Shown here: positions 54,329 to 64,000 of the stretch, piece after piece
How positions within the stretch are numbered: the first letter of the stretch is position 1
How the letters are laid out: each line of letters starts with the position of its first letter
NCBI GenBank assembly: GCA_021432605.1
Contig: MU271151.1
Span: 806,001 to 870,000 of the forward strand
DNA from: Coniochaeta sp. PMI_546
Lineage: Eukaryota > Ascomycota > Sordariomycetes > Coniochaetales > Coniochaetaceae
Direction of reading: 5' to 3'
DNA: 64,000 nt
Notes under the pieces: model-generated
Database searches by the model: none
The model's input: only the letters and a program-made list of their open reading frames with translations
What the model was told of the DNA's origin: nothing
Program-made: the position numbers and the translations under genes

Positions 54329-56260
54329 ATGCGATCGGCCCCGATGGGATACATGACCGACTTGTCGTCGGCGCTTCGGCGCCGGCCATTCGAAGTCTCT
54401 GTGGCTGAGAACACGGTGACCGAGAGCGAGAAGCACACCAAAGAGACCGGATCGGTTCAGGACAACCATGACGCGAGCGATTCTGACGATATCTCTTACG
54501 ATGCTCAGCCAGGTGTGCAAAAGATGGAAGCCACCACCAAGACATGGACGAAGCCATGGCTCATCACGGCATACCTCCTGTATGTAAATGCGCAGATGTG
54601 CTCTATCTCTCAATGATATATAACTAACGACAGGCAGGATTTGGCTCATTATGTTTGTCGATGCCATGCAGCAGGGCATGAGCGGGTCCCTGACGCCATA
54701 TGTTACCAGTAGTTTCTCGCGCCACTCGCTGACAGCCACCACCGGTATCATGTCGAGTCTTATTGGTGGTCTCATCAAGCTGCCCCTGGCCAAGGTTCTC
54801 GATATCTTTGGACGCCCGCAAGGTTTCTTCGTTATGATCTGGTTCATGGTCATTGGCTTGATCATGATGGCTGCTTGTCAAAACGTCCAGACGTATGCTG
54901 CAGCACAGGTCTTCTACTGGGTTGGGTAAGTGTTACCAAAGAAGTCGCCACCATTGCGGGTGCTAGGACATGATATTCTAACAGGGTATGTTCCAGCTAT
55001 AACGGCGTCTCCTACTGCTGCGGCATCTTCATCGCCGACACGTCTGCTCTCAAGAACCGAGCATTCGCCTTTGCCTTCATCAACTCTCCTTACATCGCCA
55101 CGGTGTGGATCGGTGGTCCGCTTGCGACTGCCTTCCTGGCCTCTGCAGGTGGCTTCCGGTGGGGGTTTGGCACCTTCGCCATCATTACCCCCTTCGTGAC
55201 CTTGCCTTTGTTCTTGGTCTTTTGGCTCAACTACAGGAAGGCCAAGAAGAACGGTTTGATCGTCAAGCGAGAGTCTAAAGGCACTTTCTGGACCTCTTTA
55301 AAGTACTACGTTATCGAGTTTGACGTTGTTGGCATCCTCCTCATTGCTGGTGGTCTGGCACTGTTCCTCCTGCCGTTCAGCTTGTACTCTTACCAAGCCA
55401 AAGGATGGAGTTCCGCCTTGGTGATCTGTATGCTCGTCTTTGGCATCGTGCTTCTCATCGCCTTTGCGTTGTATGAGAAGTTCGTCGCACCAAAGACGTT
55501 CATTCCCTTCGAGTTGCTGGCGGACCGCACTGTCCTTGGCGCCTGTGTCTTGTCGGCCTCCCTCTTCGTCTCGTTCTACATCTGGGACTCGTACTTCTTC
55601 TCTTTCCTCCAAGTTGTCAACGGACTGACCATCACCCAAGCGAGCTACATTGGCAACATCTACAGCATCGGCTCCTGCTTCTTCAGTCTCATCGTGGGTG
55701 TGCTCATTCGCTGGACGGGGCGCTTCAAGTGGCTAGCTCTAGGCTTCGGTGTACCCCTCACAACCCTCGGTGTCGGCCTCATGATCGCCTTCCGCCAGCC
55801 CGACGTCAACATCGGCTACATTATCATGTGCCAGATCTTCATCGCCTTCTCCGGTGGTACGCTCGTTATTTGCGAGCAAATGGCTGTCATGGCTGCGACC
55901 ACGCATCAGTACATCGCAGTGGTGCTGGCTCTCGAGGCCATGTTTGCCAGCATTGGCGGTGCTATCGGCAGCACTGTTGCCGCTGCCATCTGGACAGGAG
56001 TGTTCCCCGAGAAGCTGGGCGAGTACCTTCCCGCCGAGTCTCAGGGTAATCTCACGACGATCTACGGCAGCATTACGGAGCAAATGTCCTACCCCATGGG
56101 ATCACCCACCAGGAACGCTATCAACCAGGCATATGGTGATGCGCAGAAGACCATGTTGATTGCGGCGACTGCCATCCAGGTCATCTCTTTCGTCGCAGTC
56201 TTTTTCTGGAGGGACATCAAGGTGAAGGATTTCAAGCAGGTGAAGGGTCTTGTGGTTTGA
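54329..56260 (+). CDS. Siderophore iron transporter-like MFS protein (SIT family)
   Basis: A 600-residue, about 14-helix MFS protein from join 54329-54579, 54638-54925, 54997-56260. Introns are 58 and 71 bp. A hydrophilic N-terminus of about 80 residues rich in Asp, Glu and Ser precedes helix 1, as in fungal Sit1/Arn/MirB transporters. Family blocks are IWLIMFVDAMQQGMSGSLTP, KLPLAKVLDIFGRPQGF, YNGVSYCCGIFIADTSALKN, KTFIPFELLADRTVLGAC and IWDSYFFSFLQVVNGLTI. These proteins import ferric-siderophore complexes at the plasma membrane. Two ATCWGATAA sites upstream support iron control. The start is the first in-frame ATG; Met codons at 54344 and 54353 are alternatives. The siderophore cannot be named. 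Confidence 0.87.
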
Positions 56261-57415
56261 GCTCCTCGCTGGCAGCTGTTCACCAATGAGCTCTTGGTGT
56301 TTAGGACGTGTTGAACGCTTCGCAAATTTCTTTCCTGCGACGCTGCGACGTGTCTCCATCCGGTATGGAATTTGAATAGACTGGTTTCGTTGATTGACCG
56401 TTGACACGGATCCGGAGCAAGCACTCCCACCGGCGATCATCATACCTAATAAAATAATGTTATAGCACAAGATACCCAGCTGTTCGGTTCGTGCCTTCGT
56501 TCGTCGAGTCCTGGAATGGTGTCATGATCACCATGAGCAGCGGCAACCTGATTCAGAACGTTTTTGCGCGTTGGATGTTGTTGCATGTCCATGTTACTGT
56601 GCACTCGTGTCGACAATCCATCGGGCTGAACGAGGACAACTCGACGGGCTCTCCACTTGTCTCCCTCTCTGTTCTAGCTTGTTTGAGCAAGTTACTTGCA
56701 GGCAATAACAGCTGTGTTCAATGTGAACGTGGCACTTGGAAAAAGTCTTCGGTTCGGCGATCCTTCGCCCACATCTGGCACCAGGTTGGCAACCGCGCAA
56801 ATTCGGCGACCGGGGGCTTCATCCTTATATCGACAGCAGCGTCACATCACTGTTCCTCTAGGAAGGCAACCGTGGCCGCACCCATTCCTCTTGATGTACG
56901 ACGCTGCTAAATAATCACTGACTGCGAAACCAGAGGCATAGGTCGTGCAGGATGGTTACAATCTAGGAATCAGCCGTCAACCAATAAAGCGACCCAATCA
57001 GCGTCCCCGGTTCAGATGACTTACACGGTGCCGATGTACACCTGCGGCGCTGGAATAACCATAAAGGGTCGTGGCAAAGCCGCAATCCTTCGCTACTACG
57101 TCAATTCGACGGTACTATTGCGCTGCAGATGACCATTCGTACCAGCAACAGCGAGCAAAACCCCTTGCAGCTCCGCCATGTCCGGAGTGTCACCCTATAT
57201 ATCGTCTGGCAGTAGAGCAGTACGGAATGCAACTCCAGCGGACAGAAAAGGGGTGGCATGGATATATACGTCTTATGAGGACCACCACACCATAAATAGC
57301 CCGCGCTCATCCTGCAGAAGACATGGCACTGCCAGTACTGATCACCGCAGATCAGGCGATTCTCTGGACTTCCTGCTTGACGAGTAATTGCTGAGCACCC
57401 TCGAAGGCCGAGACA
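56261..57415. other. Intergenic before LysM gene
   Basis: About 1.15 kb between same-strand genes. Near its right end are two CCAAT boxes (56981-56985 and 56994-56998) and an ATAAATA element near 57291, about 125 bp before the LysM ATG. No gene is supported. Confidence 0.5.
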
Positions 57416-58627
57416 ATGGTTTCTTCATTCTTCTCAAGGGCCATTTTGGCCGCCGCTGCCGGAACGGCCTCAGTTCAGGCTGTATGCACCTTCACCTGGC
57501 AGGCCGACCCCGGGGATACCTGCACCACACTCGCTGCTCTATGGGGTATCACGGTCGATCAATTCCAGCAGTACAACCCGACTGTCAAGTGCCCGACTTT
57601 GACGCCGGGTGCATCGTACTGCGTCGAATGGGACTATGGCGCAGCGCCGACCACGACGAAGGCTTCTACCAGCACCACAAGCACCACCTCAAGCACCACC
57701 ACTGCCAAGCCAACCTCACCAACGACTACCAGCACGAGCAAGAGCACCAGCAAGACGGCGACAACAAGCACAAGCACAAGCACAATCCCAGCAGCTCCCT
57801 CCCCAACGCAGGACGGTCTGGTTTCTAACTGCAAGTCCTTTTACCTGGTGTCCTCTGGTGACACTTGCGGAGCAATTGTTTCCAAGTACAATACCTTCAC
57901 CCTGGCTGACTTGTATGTCCATTGCATGCCCGCAGTCCTCGGAACTCTCTGGGAAGGCGCACCTGAACTGACTCCTACCCATAGCTACAAGTGGAATCCG
58001 GCTGTTGGCAGTGACTGCACCTCGTTGTGGGTGGGTTACTATGTCTGTGTCGGCGTCCCCGGCACGCCGACCACACTAACTACCACCACCAAGGCCACGA
58101 CTACCGCACCCACGGGGCCGACGCCCACGCAATCAGGCATCACGTCCAAGTGCACCAACTACTACCTGGTCAGCAGCGGCGACACCTGCGCCAACATCGT
58201 GTCCAAGTATGGCACTTTCTCGCTGAGCGACTTCTACAGCTGGAACCCGGCAGTGGGCTCCGACTGCTCTAGTCTCTGGACGGGCTATTACGTCTGCGTC
58301 GGTGTGCCAGGTACGCCGACCACGACCAAGAAGCCGACGACAACGACTGCTCCGCCGTCTGGGCCGACTCCGACACAGGGTGGCATCATCTCGTCGTGTA
58401 ACGCGTATTATCAGGCCAAGTCCGGTGACTACTGCCAGAAGGTTGTCGACCAGTACAAGACTTTCTCGCTGCAGGACTTTTATAAGTGGAACCCAGCGGT
58501 TGGGGTGAGTTGTCTCTTCTCTCTGTGCCCTGATGGTAAGCCTGACTGACCATGAATGGTTTTTGTACAGACTGATTGCTCCTCTCTCTGGGTCGGGTAC
58601 TACTACTGCGTTGGAGTGAAGAAATAG
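57416..58627 (+). CDS. Secreted protein with four LysM domains (LysM effector type)
   Basis: A 357-residue protein from join 57416-57912, 57985-58504, 58571-58627. The 72-bp first intron is in frame; splicing changes DLYVHCM... to DFYKWNPAVGSDC, matching the other repeats. The second intron (66 bp) restores the last domain to TDCSSLWVGYYYCVGVKK. The signal peptide is MVSSFFSRAILAAAAGTASV ending near VQA. LysM 1 starts at CTFTWQADPGDTCTTLAALW. LysM 2, 3 and 4 share the frame Y-x(4)-SGDTC...FYxWNPAVGxDCxSLW and are separated by Thr/Ser/Pro-rich linkers likely to be O-glycosylated. LysM domains bind chitin oligomers and peptidoglycan-like glycans. Multi-LysM proteins of plant- or fungus-associated ascomycetes sequester chitin fragments or protect hyphae; that role is inferred. 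Confidence 0.88.
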
Positions 58628-60468
58628 AAGGCCGGAAACAGCATGACTGTCCCATTTACAGTCATAACATACCAATCCCTTGTGTCTCTAATATTCTCAT
58701 TCGTCGTATATAGTTCGAGGTGAAGATGAAGATGGACATTGATATTCGAGTTACTGTGACTTCCATTTTACCTTCTGTCCGAAATAACATGTGGGGACAG
58801 ATGTGGGTCGCCTCTTGCGCTTAGCCTCGGCCACACAAAAAGCTTCGACGAGATTTCTCAACCTTTTCTCTCTTTCCCGAGACCACCATCAACACCGCGA
58901 AAACTTCCACCGCAGGTTCGCACGCGCTGCTTCAGTCTTGACTAGTCACGGCACAATCAAGTATGCATGCTCATGGTAAGCCATCACCTCTCTTTTATCT
59001 CTTCTTTTTCCGAATCGCATGTTATCCTGATGAACATCCTGGTCCGTGTTACTGAGCAGCTTAAGACCCTGCAAATGACGACGAATCCAGCACTTTGTGC
59101 ACTTCTGATTGTTTTCTTTCTTGCACTTTCCGCTTCTTGTGTCATGCCTTGTTTTGGCCTCAGTCCACTGACTTGCGTCTGTGAAGTTTAGATTGTAATC
59201 GCCATTGCGCCTCAATTGGCGACAGTGGTGCCCTCGACTCCATGGTGGAGTTCCGACGTCCGTTCCATTGACACGCTCGGCCCTTACCAGACCCATTACC
59301 AGGGAATAAAGCTTTCTCGTCTCACCAGTGAACTCGAAGTCGTAATGGCGGTCCGATGGGTATACCGTAGCGGAAGCACGAACCCTCTTCGCGGCTTTTG
59401 AGCCAGCAGTTCAATTGTGGGCCGGACATTAGCGACCAGAGTCGCAGAGTGTATAGCTTGCAGTGTTCATGCTGGCTGGGCTGGGCTCACATTACCGCAG
59501 TGCCTTCTCCGCTCGTCGTGAGCGCGCGCTTCGCAGGCGCTCTAGCTAATGTGGTAAAAAGTAGTATGGGTCAGATGGCCTCCATGTTGCTGCCAATCCT
59601 TGACGCAGTCCGGCCTCGAAGTTACAGAGGCCAAGGTGAGTCAAGGCCTCTGTCGAGCCGCCATGTTGTACTGGGGCGTGAGATTGCCAGTCCATGAATG
59701 TGTGTTCACTCTTCAGCAAGCCTGCTTTGGCCGAGCCGGAGCCCATTGGTATAGTGTTGCCATTGCGGATGCTCCCTTGGCCTCTGTCGAGCCGCCATGT
59801 TGTACTGGGGCGTGAGATTGCCAGTCCATGAATGTGTGTTCACTCTTCAGCAAGCCTGCTTTGGCCGAGCCGGAGCCCATTGGTATAGTGTTGCCATTGC
59901 GGATGCTATGGGCTCTTGGTGGTAGTTGTCGCCCTAGATATCATTGTCAGTCGCGGCCACGACACTTCTTATTCGACCAAGTATGCAAACTCTTGCTTCG
60001 ATAGTCACAATTTACATGCTCTTCCAGTTGACATGACCCATTCATCTGTGTTGGCAACTTAGTGAGCCCCCCTGACAATCGTCAGCGCTTCCCCGCACCG
60101 GTTAGTGCAGGGGTCAAGAACGTCATGATGCCTTCTGCGACTTAGTCAGCCGTGGCTCGAGGATGGCGTCACGAAGGTTATATCCGTCTCGATGGCCGGT
60201 ACATTAAGCACAGTGTCTTGTCCTGCTGTCCTCTTGTCATATCTATCTCACCTTCACCTGTTTTGGCAGTGTACCGGCAGCCTGCATTCTCAATTTGTGT
60301 TGAGCAGAGTTGGACGCAGCTTGTTCGGGAATATTGTGTAAACATTCGGCTTACTGACAGCCAACCACCTTCTTTAGTGATCACATCATCGTCTCTAGGT
60401 CAACCCAGCTTCCAAAACAACTCAGCAGAAGTTCGTACTTGCGATCTTCACACCTCGTCATTGACGCA
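58628..60468. other. Long gene-free stretch with a tandem duplication
   Basis: About 1.84 kb between the LysM and oxalate decarboxylase genes. It contains a perfect 129-bp tandem direct repeat (59645-59907) and no motif-bearing frames. The right end presumably holds the decarboxylase promoter. Confidence 0.55.
59645..59907. repeat. Perfect 129-bp tandem direct repeat
   Basis: The segment 59645-59773 is repeated without a mismatch at 59779-59907, separated by 5 bp (CCCTT), a 134-bp period. Each copy starts GGCCTCTGTCGAGCC and ends TTGCGGATGCT. No coding sense or terminal inverted repeats are seen. Identity implies a recent duplication, or an assembly duplication. Confidence 0.9.
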
Positions 60469-62105
60469 ATGGCTGTGCTTAAGCTCCTTTTCACGGGCTT
60501 TCTCCTGGCTAACTTGGGACTTTCTGTTCCGGTCCAGGACAGTCCTCGTCAGCGGCTCCTAGACGGCAAGCCGCTGCCGGCCAAGTACCGGAAGAGTGCG
60601 CCTCCGTATACCCCGGGTCACAGAGACCCGTACGACGGGGCAGTTGACTCCATCGGCAAGGATGTAGACCCTCTGCCCTGGCGTAACGGCCTCGGTGCGT
60701 CGGTCCTGGGCCCGTGGAACAAAGAACGGGCCAAGCAGAGCCCAGACCTGGTCCGACCGCCTAGCACCGACCACGGTGCCCTGAAGAACATGCGGTGGAG
60801 CTTTGTCGACTCGCACATTCGTATTGAGGTATGAGTTGAGATCACTGATATGGCAGACATATTTGTTGGCGTGGGCAGCGTTGCTGATATTTCACCAGGA
60901 AGGAGGATGGACTAGACAGACTACCATCAGGGAGCTGCCCAGCAGTATCGAACTTGCTGGTGTAAACATGCGACTTGACGAAGGCGTCATTCGCGAATTG
61001 CACTGGCACAAGGAAGCCGAGTGGGCTTACGGTAAGTTGCTAACGCATATACCCTAGTGTTCACCATGCTGATCGACTTTTCAGTTCTCGAGGGCGAGGT
61101 TCGCGTTACTGCTATTGACTACGAGGGAGGGAACTTCATCGATGATCTCAAAAAGGGCGACCTGTGGTACTTCCCAAGTGGCGTGCCGCACTCGCTGCAG
61201 GGCCTTGGTAAAAACGGCACCGAGTTTCTCTTGATCTTTGATGATGGCAACTTCTCCGAGGAATCCACTTTCATTCTGACGGACTGGCTAGGTAAGACTC
61301 GTCCTACGCCGCCGCACAGAATCCTAGCTTACACTGTTCAGCCCACACTCCCAAGTCGGTGATCTCAAAGAACTTTCATCTCGCTCCGGAAGTTTTTGCC
61401 CACGTTCCCAAGTCGGAGAAGTACATCTTCCAAGGCACTAAACCTGGCTCGATCGACGAAGAACGACCGTCTGGAAAGCACGTGAAGAAGTCAAAGTACC
61501 AATTCACCCATAAGATGCTGGACCAGGAGCCCAAGAAGACGACGGGCGGCGAGGTTCGAATCACAGACTCCAAGAACTTCCCCATCTCCAAGACCGTGGC
61601 TGCAGCCCACGTCATCATTGAGCCCGGTGCGCTGCGCGAGATGCACTGGCACCCGAACGCTGACGAATGGTAAGCTCCTCTAGTTATCCTCTCACCAGTG
61701 TATAAACCTTGCAGAACGACTAACCGACCTTCCAGGTCCTTCTTCATCCGCGGCCGCGCGCGCATAACCGTCTTTGCAGCCGAGGGCAACGCCAGGACCT
61801 TCAACTACCTTCCCGGCGACGTGGGCATCGTGCCCAAAAACATGGGCCACTTTGTCGAAAATATCGGCGACGAGCCGCTGGAGATGCTCGAGGTCTTCCG
61901 GGCAGACGAGTTCAGGGACTTCTCGCTGTTCCAGTGGATGAGCGAGACGCCGAAAAAGCTCGTGGTGGACCATCTGTTTGCGGACGACAAAGAGGCCGCC
62001 AAGAAGTTCTGGGACCAGGTCAAAGACGGGGACAAGGACGAGGTCACGCTACCGCCCAAGGACCTCGAGGACGGATCCGGGGCGGGGTCAGAGGACGATC
62101 TGTAA
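60469..62105 (+). CDS. Bicupin oxalate decarboxylase
   Basis: A 465-residue secreted bicupin in five exons: join 60469-60828, 60899-61031, 61085-61291, 61342-61669, 61736-62105. Introns are 70, 53, 50 and 66 bp. It converts oxalate to formate and CO2 with manganese. The N-terminal [19 protein letters not shown] is a signal peptide. Cupin 1 has metal ligands in [13 protein letters not shown] and FPSGVPHSL. Cupin 2 has them in [17 protein letters not shown] and NMGHFVEN. The lid loop reads SEEST where the Bacillus decarboxylase has SENST, keeping the Glu that favours decarboxylase over oxidase activity. The C-terminal tail is acidic. In fungi such enzymes control oxalate around hyphae. Confidence 0.9.
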
Positions 62106-62377
62106 ATGTCTGTATATGCCCTTTGTTTGAGGTGTGTATACTCCGCATGCGTCTTGAATACTAATGTAGGTGATATAAAGAAATGGGAATCTTTGATGGT
62201 GGTTTGTGGTTGGTCCAAAGTAAGCTAGCATCCAATGGCCTTTGTCATTCAGGATGTTCAAATACCATGCAATCCCGTAGCAACACTTTTTTTTGCGATA
62301 TCTGTCCTGCTTTTGTATACGGAGACTGTCTGGATTGCGGCGTATATTCTCACCCCTCGAGAGAGCACAGGCACAAA
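62106..62377. other. Short intergenic region
   Basis: A 272-bp spacer between the oxalate decarboxylase stop and the ATG of the terminal kinase gene, both on the plus strand. No feature is recognised. Confidence 0.5.
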
Positions 62378-64000
62378 ATGGAATATGAAGCAGTGGACGC
62401 GGCCATCATGGCCGAATATCATAACGAGGCCAGGCTGCTATACCTCCAAAAGACCAGCACTGACTTCTTCCATCTCTGGCGGGCCGGTTATGATGAAGCC
62501 CAAAAATATGACCGCCAGAAACGGGCCGCAATTCTGCGACATATGCGGTTTCCCCGGTCCGGGGAGTGGGTGGGCCACCAGGAGATGAATTGGGGGCCAC
62601 CGCTGCACCGTATTGTCAAGAAAGCGCGGAGAAGGCGCGATCGATACCGGGACCAGGCCAATCGCAATGCCATGGCACTGGACCAGAACTTGCAGTTCGC
62701 TGACCTGCGCGTGGGCAGGATACTCGGCTGGGGAGGACTCGGCATCGCGTGCGAGGTGGACGGGACAAAGCCGAATGGGGAGACGCTGAAGGTGGTGTGC
62801 AAGGTTGCTCTTCATGGTACCGAGCAGGAGGCGATGGCCAAGGAGAAGCGCAATCACATCGAGACTGCCGGGGCGAGGCACATTGTTCAACGTGTTGTGC
62901 TCGAGGAAAATCCACGGAGGACGACATCATCGAGTCGCGAAGGCCGCAGCAAGAAGCCGCGGGCCTCGACTCTCGGTTCTGTAGGTGAAGGTGTCGCAGA
63001 AATGACCGATGTTGACCGGGCACGGGTGATGGAGGATGTCAGGAACTTCAATAGGAGGATGCTGAGGAAACAACTAGATGCCAGGGACGACATGCTCTTC
63101 ATCGAGTTCATGCAACGCGGAGACTTGTACGGGTGCTTGTGCAAGGCCAGCATGAGCGACACGCCCTTCCCCGACCAGCTCCTGTGGCAGATATTCGACT
63201 GTTTGTTCAAGGGGGTCATCGCCATGGCGTACCCGGGCATTTGGCACAATCCAGAAGAGGACCCAGAGCACCACAACGTATCTCAAAAGACAGAATCATG
63301 TGAGCATCTCTGGGAGTTGGATCAAGTGGACAGCACCATGGTTCACTTCGACCTGGATCCGCAGAACATCCTCATTGGCGACTTTGACGGGGACGAGCAC
63401 AGTATCTTACCGGTCGTCAAGATCGCGGACCTCGGCCTCTGCTTGAACGTCGACATCCGCTTCAGAAATGACCCTCACAGGATGTGGGCGGCGCGACGAC
63501 GTGGCAAATTCACCATATACACGCCAGAGCAGTTCACCGAGGAATGGGACTATGTGAGAAGGACACCATTCTCGGAGCACGGTGTGCAAAAGGCGACCGC
63601 AGGCAACTACCACTGGTGGACGAACCTCTATCAGGTGGCGCAGGTGATGTGGCAGCTCATCACGCTGCACTCGATCGAGTACCCGCCGGTTGCCGTGCCG
63701 TACGACACAGAGCTTCCCGACGGCACCCTGGAGACGCAGTGGAGCTACGGCACGGGGCTGCTAGACCCTCACTACGACTATGTAGATCGGGATTTGCGGG
63801 AGCTGGTGATGTCCTGCATGAACCACAACCCGACGGATCGGCCGGACATGCCGCATATTGAAGAAGTTCTACGAGAGAAAATCCACAGGCAAGGGGAGAT
63901 GTCGGCGGAGGAGCGCAAAGCAGTGCAAGATTTTTGCGTACAGCTGTTTGCAGACCCTCCGCCGCCAGCAGCGGTGCCTGCGACCTTGTCTGCCGTGGCG
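62378..64000 (+). CDS. Atypical protein kinase-like protein (3' end beyond window)
   Basis: An uninterrupted frame of 541 codons that runs off the right edge with no stop, so the C-terminus is missing. The first 110 residues form a helical, charged lead (MEYEAVDAAIMAEYHNEARL onward). A kinase fold follows: a glycine-loop-like ILGWGGLGIACEV, VVCKVAL with the probable ATP-binding Lys, and LFIEFMQRGDLYGCL at the hinge. MVHFDLDPQNILIG is the catalytic loop, with H-F-D in place of H-R-D. VKIADLGLC carries DLG in place of DFG, and IYTPEQFTEEW resembles the APE region. Such divergent kinases are expanded in Pezizomycotina and their substrates are unknown. Key Lys and Asp residues are kept, so activity is possible. 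Confidence 0.78.
   Translation, partial: MEYEAVDAAIMAEYHNEARLLYLQKTSTDFFHLWRAGYDEAQKYDRQKRAAILRHMRFPRSGEWVGHQEMNWGPPLHRIVKKARRRRDRYRDQANRNAMALDQNLQFADLRVGRILGWGGLGIACEVDGTKPNGETLKVVCKVALHGTEQEAMAKEKRNHIETAGARHIVQRVVLEENPRRTTSSSREGRSKKPRASTLGSVGEGVAEMTDVDRARVMEDVRNFNRRMLRKQLDARDDMLFIEFMQRGDLYGCLCKASMSDTPFPDQLLWQIFDCLFKGVIAMAYPGIWHNPEEDPEHHNVSQKTESCEHLWELDQVDSTMVHFDLDPQNILIGDFDGDEHSILPVVKIADLGLCLNVDIRFRNDPHRMWAARRRGKFTIYTPEQFTEEWDYVRRTPFSEHGVQKATAGNYHWWTNLYQVAQVMWQLITLHSIEYPPVAVPYDTELPDGTLETQWSYGTGLLDPHYDYVDRDLRELVMSCMNHNPTDRPDMPHIEEVLREKIHRQGEMSAEERKAVQDFCVQLFADPPPPAAVPATLSAVA

Overview
The window is nuclear DNA of a filamentous ascomycete (Pezizomycotina; gene content and style suggest a Sordariomycete). 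The coding genes are mostly split by short GT-AG introns of about 45-150 bp. The gene types are typically fungal: Zn2Cys6 regulators, a LysM protein, a siderophore-type transporter, a bicupin oxalate decarboxylase and BTB proteins. One tRNA gene carries an intron. All exon joins below were worked out by hand from splice sites, reading phase and family conservation. None was checked against transcripts or a database.

Layout. 1-2.2 kb holds no gene I can support. 2.2-6.1 kb has a sugar-porter MFS gene and an MmgE/PrpD-family enzyme. 6.5 kb encodes a small secreted protein with ten cysteines, and 7.6-9.1 kb an SRPK-like kinase. 9.8-12.9 kb holds two tandem BTB paralogues of identical length. 13.4-22.5 kb is a housekeeping block: a CBS/PB1 membrane-anchored protein, mitochondrial ribosomal protein uS2m, an Spt10-like acetyltransferase with an integrase-type zinc finger, and chaperonin subunit CCT7. 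23.6-27.1 kb pairs a SnoaL-like protein with a carotenoid/stilbene-cleaving dioxygenase. These are followed by a severin/gelsolin protein, a MetE-like methyltransferase and a seven-exon anion:cation-type MFS gene. A tRNA-Met gene lies at 34.4 kb and an FMN reductase at 35.0 kb.

37.6-46.5 kb looks like one functional module for sucrose/fructan and alpha-glucoside use. It holds an AmyR/InuR-type regulator, a sugar transporter, a GH32 beta-fructosidase without a signal peptide, and a GH13 alpha-glucosidase. The arrangement implies uptake of intact sugar followed by hydrolysis inside the cell.

47.9-52.2 kb contains a zinc alcohol dehydrogenase, a second Zn2Cys6 regulator and a decayed short-chain dehydrogenase that has lost its central part. 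53.8-56.3 kb carries a siderophore-transporter-like MFS gene with two exact ATCWGATAA motifs upstream. These match the consensus of the fungal iron repressor SreA. 57.4-58.6 kb encodes a four-LysM secreted protein. 60.5-62.1 kb encodes a bicupin oxalate decarboxylase, preceded by a perfect 129-bp tandem duplication. An atypical protein kinase gene runs off the right end.

No wholly unprecedented system is evident. The items most worth follow-up are the fructan/glucoside module, the iron-motif transporter, the tandem BTB pair with a conserved cysteine module, the dead SDR, and an intron that looks as if it arose by local duplication.
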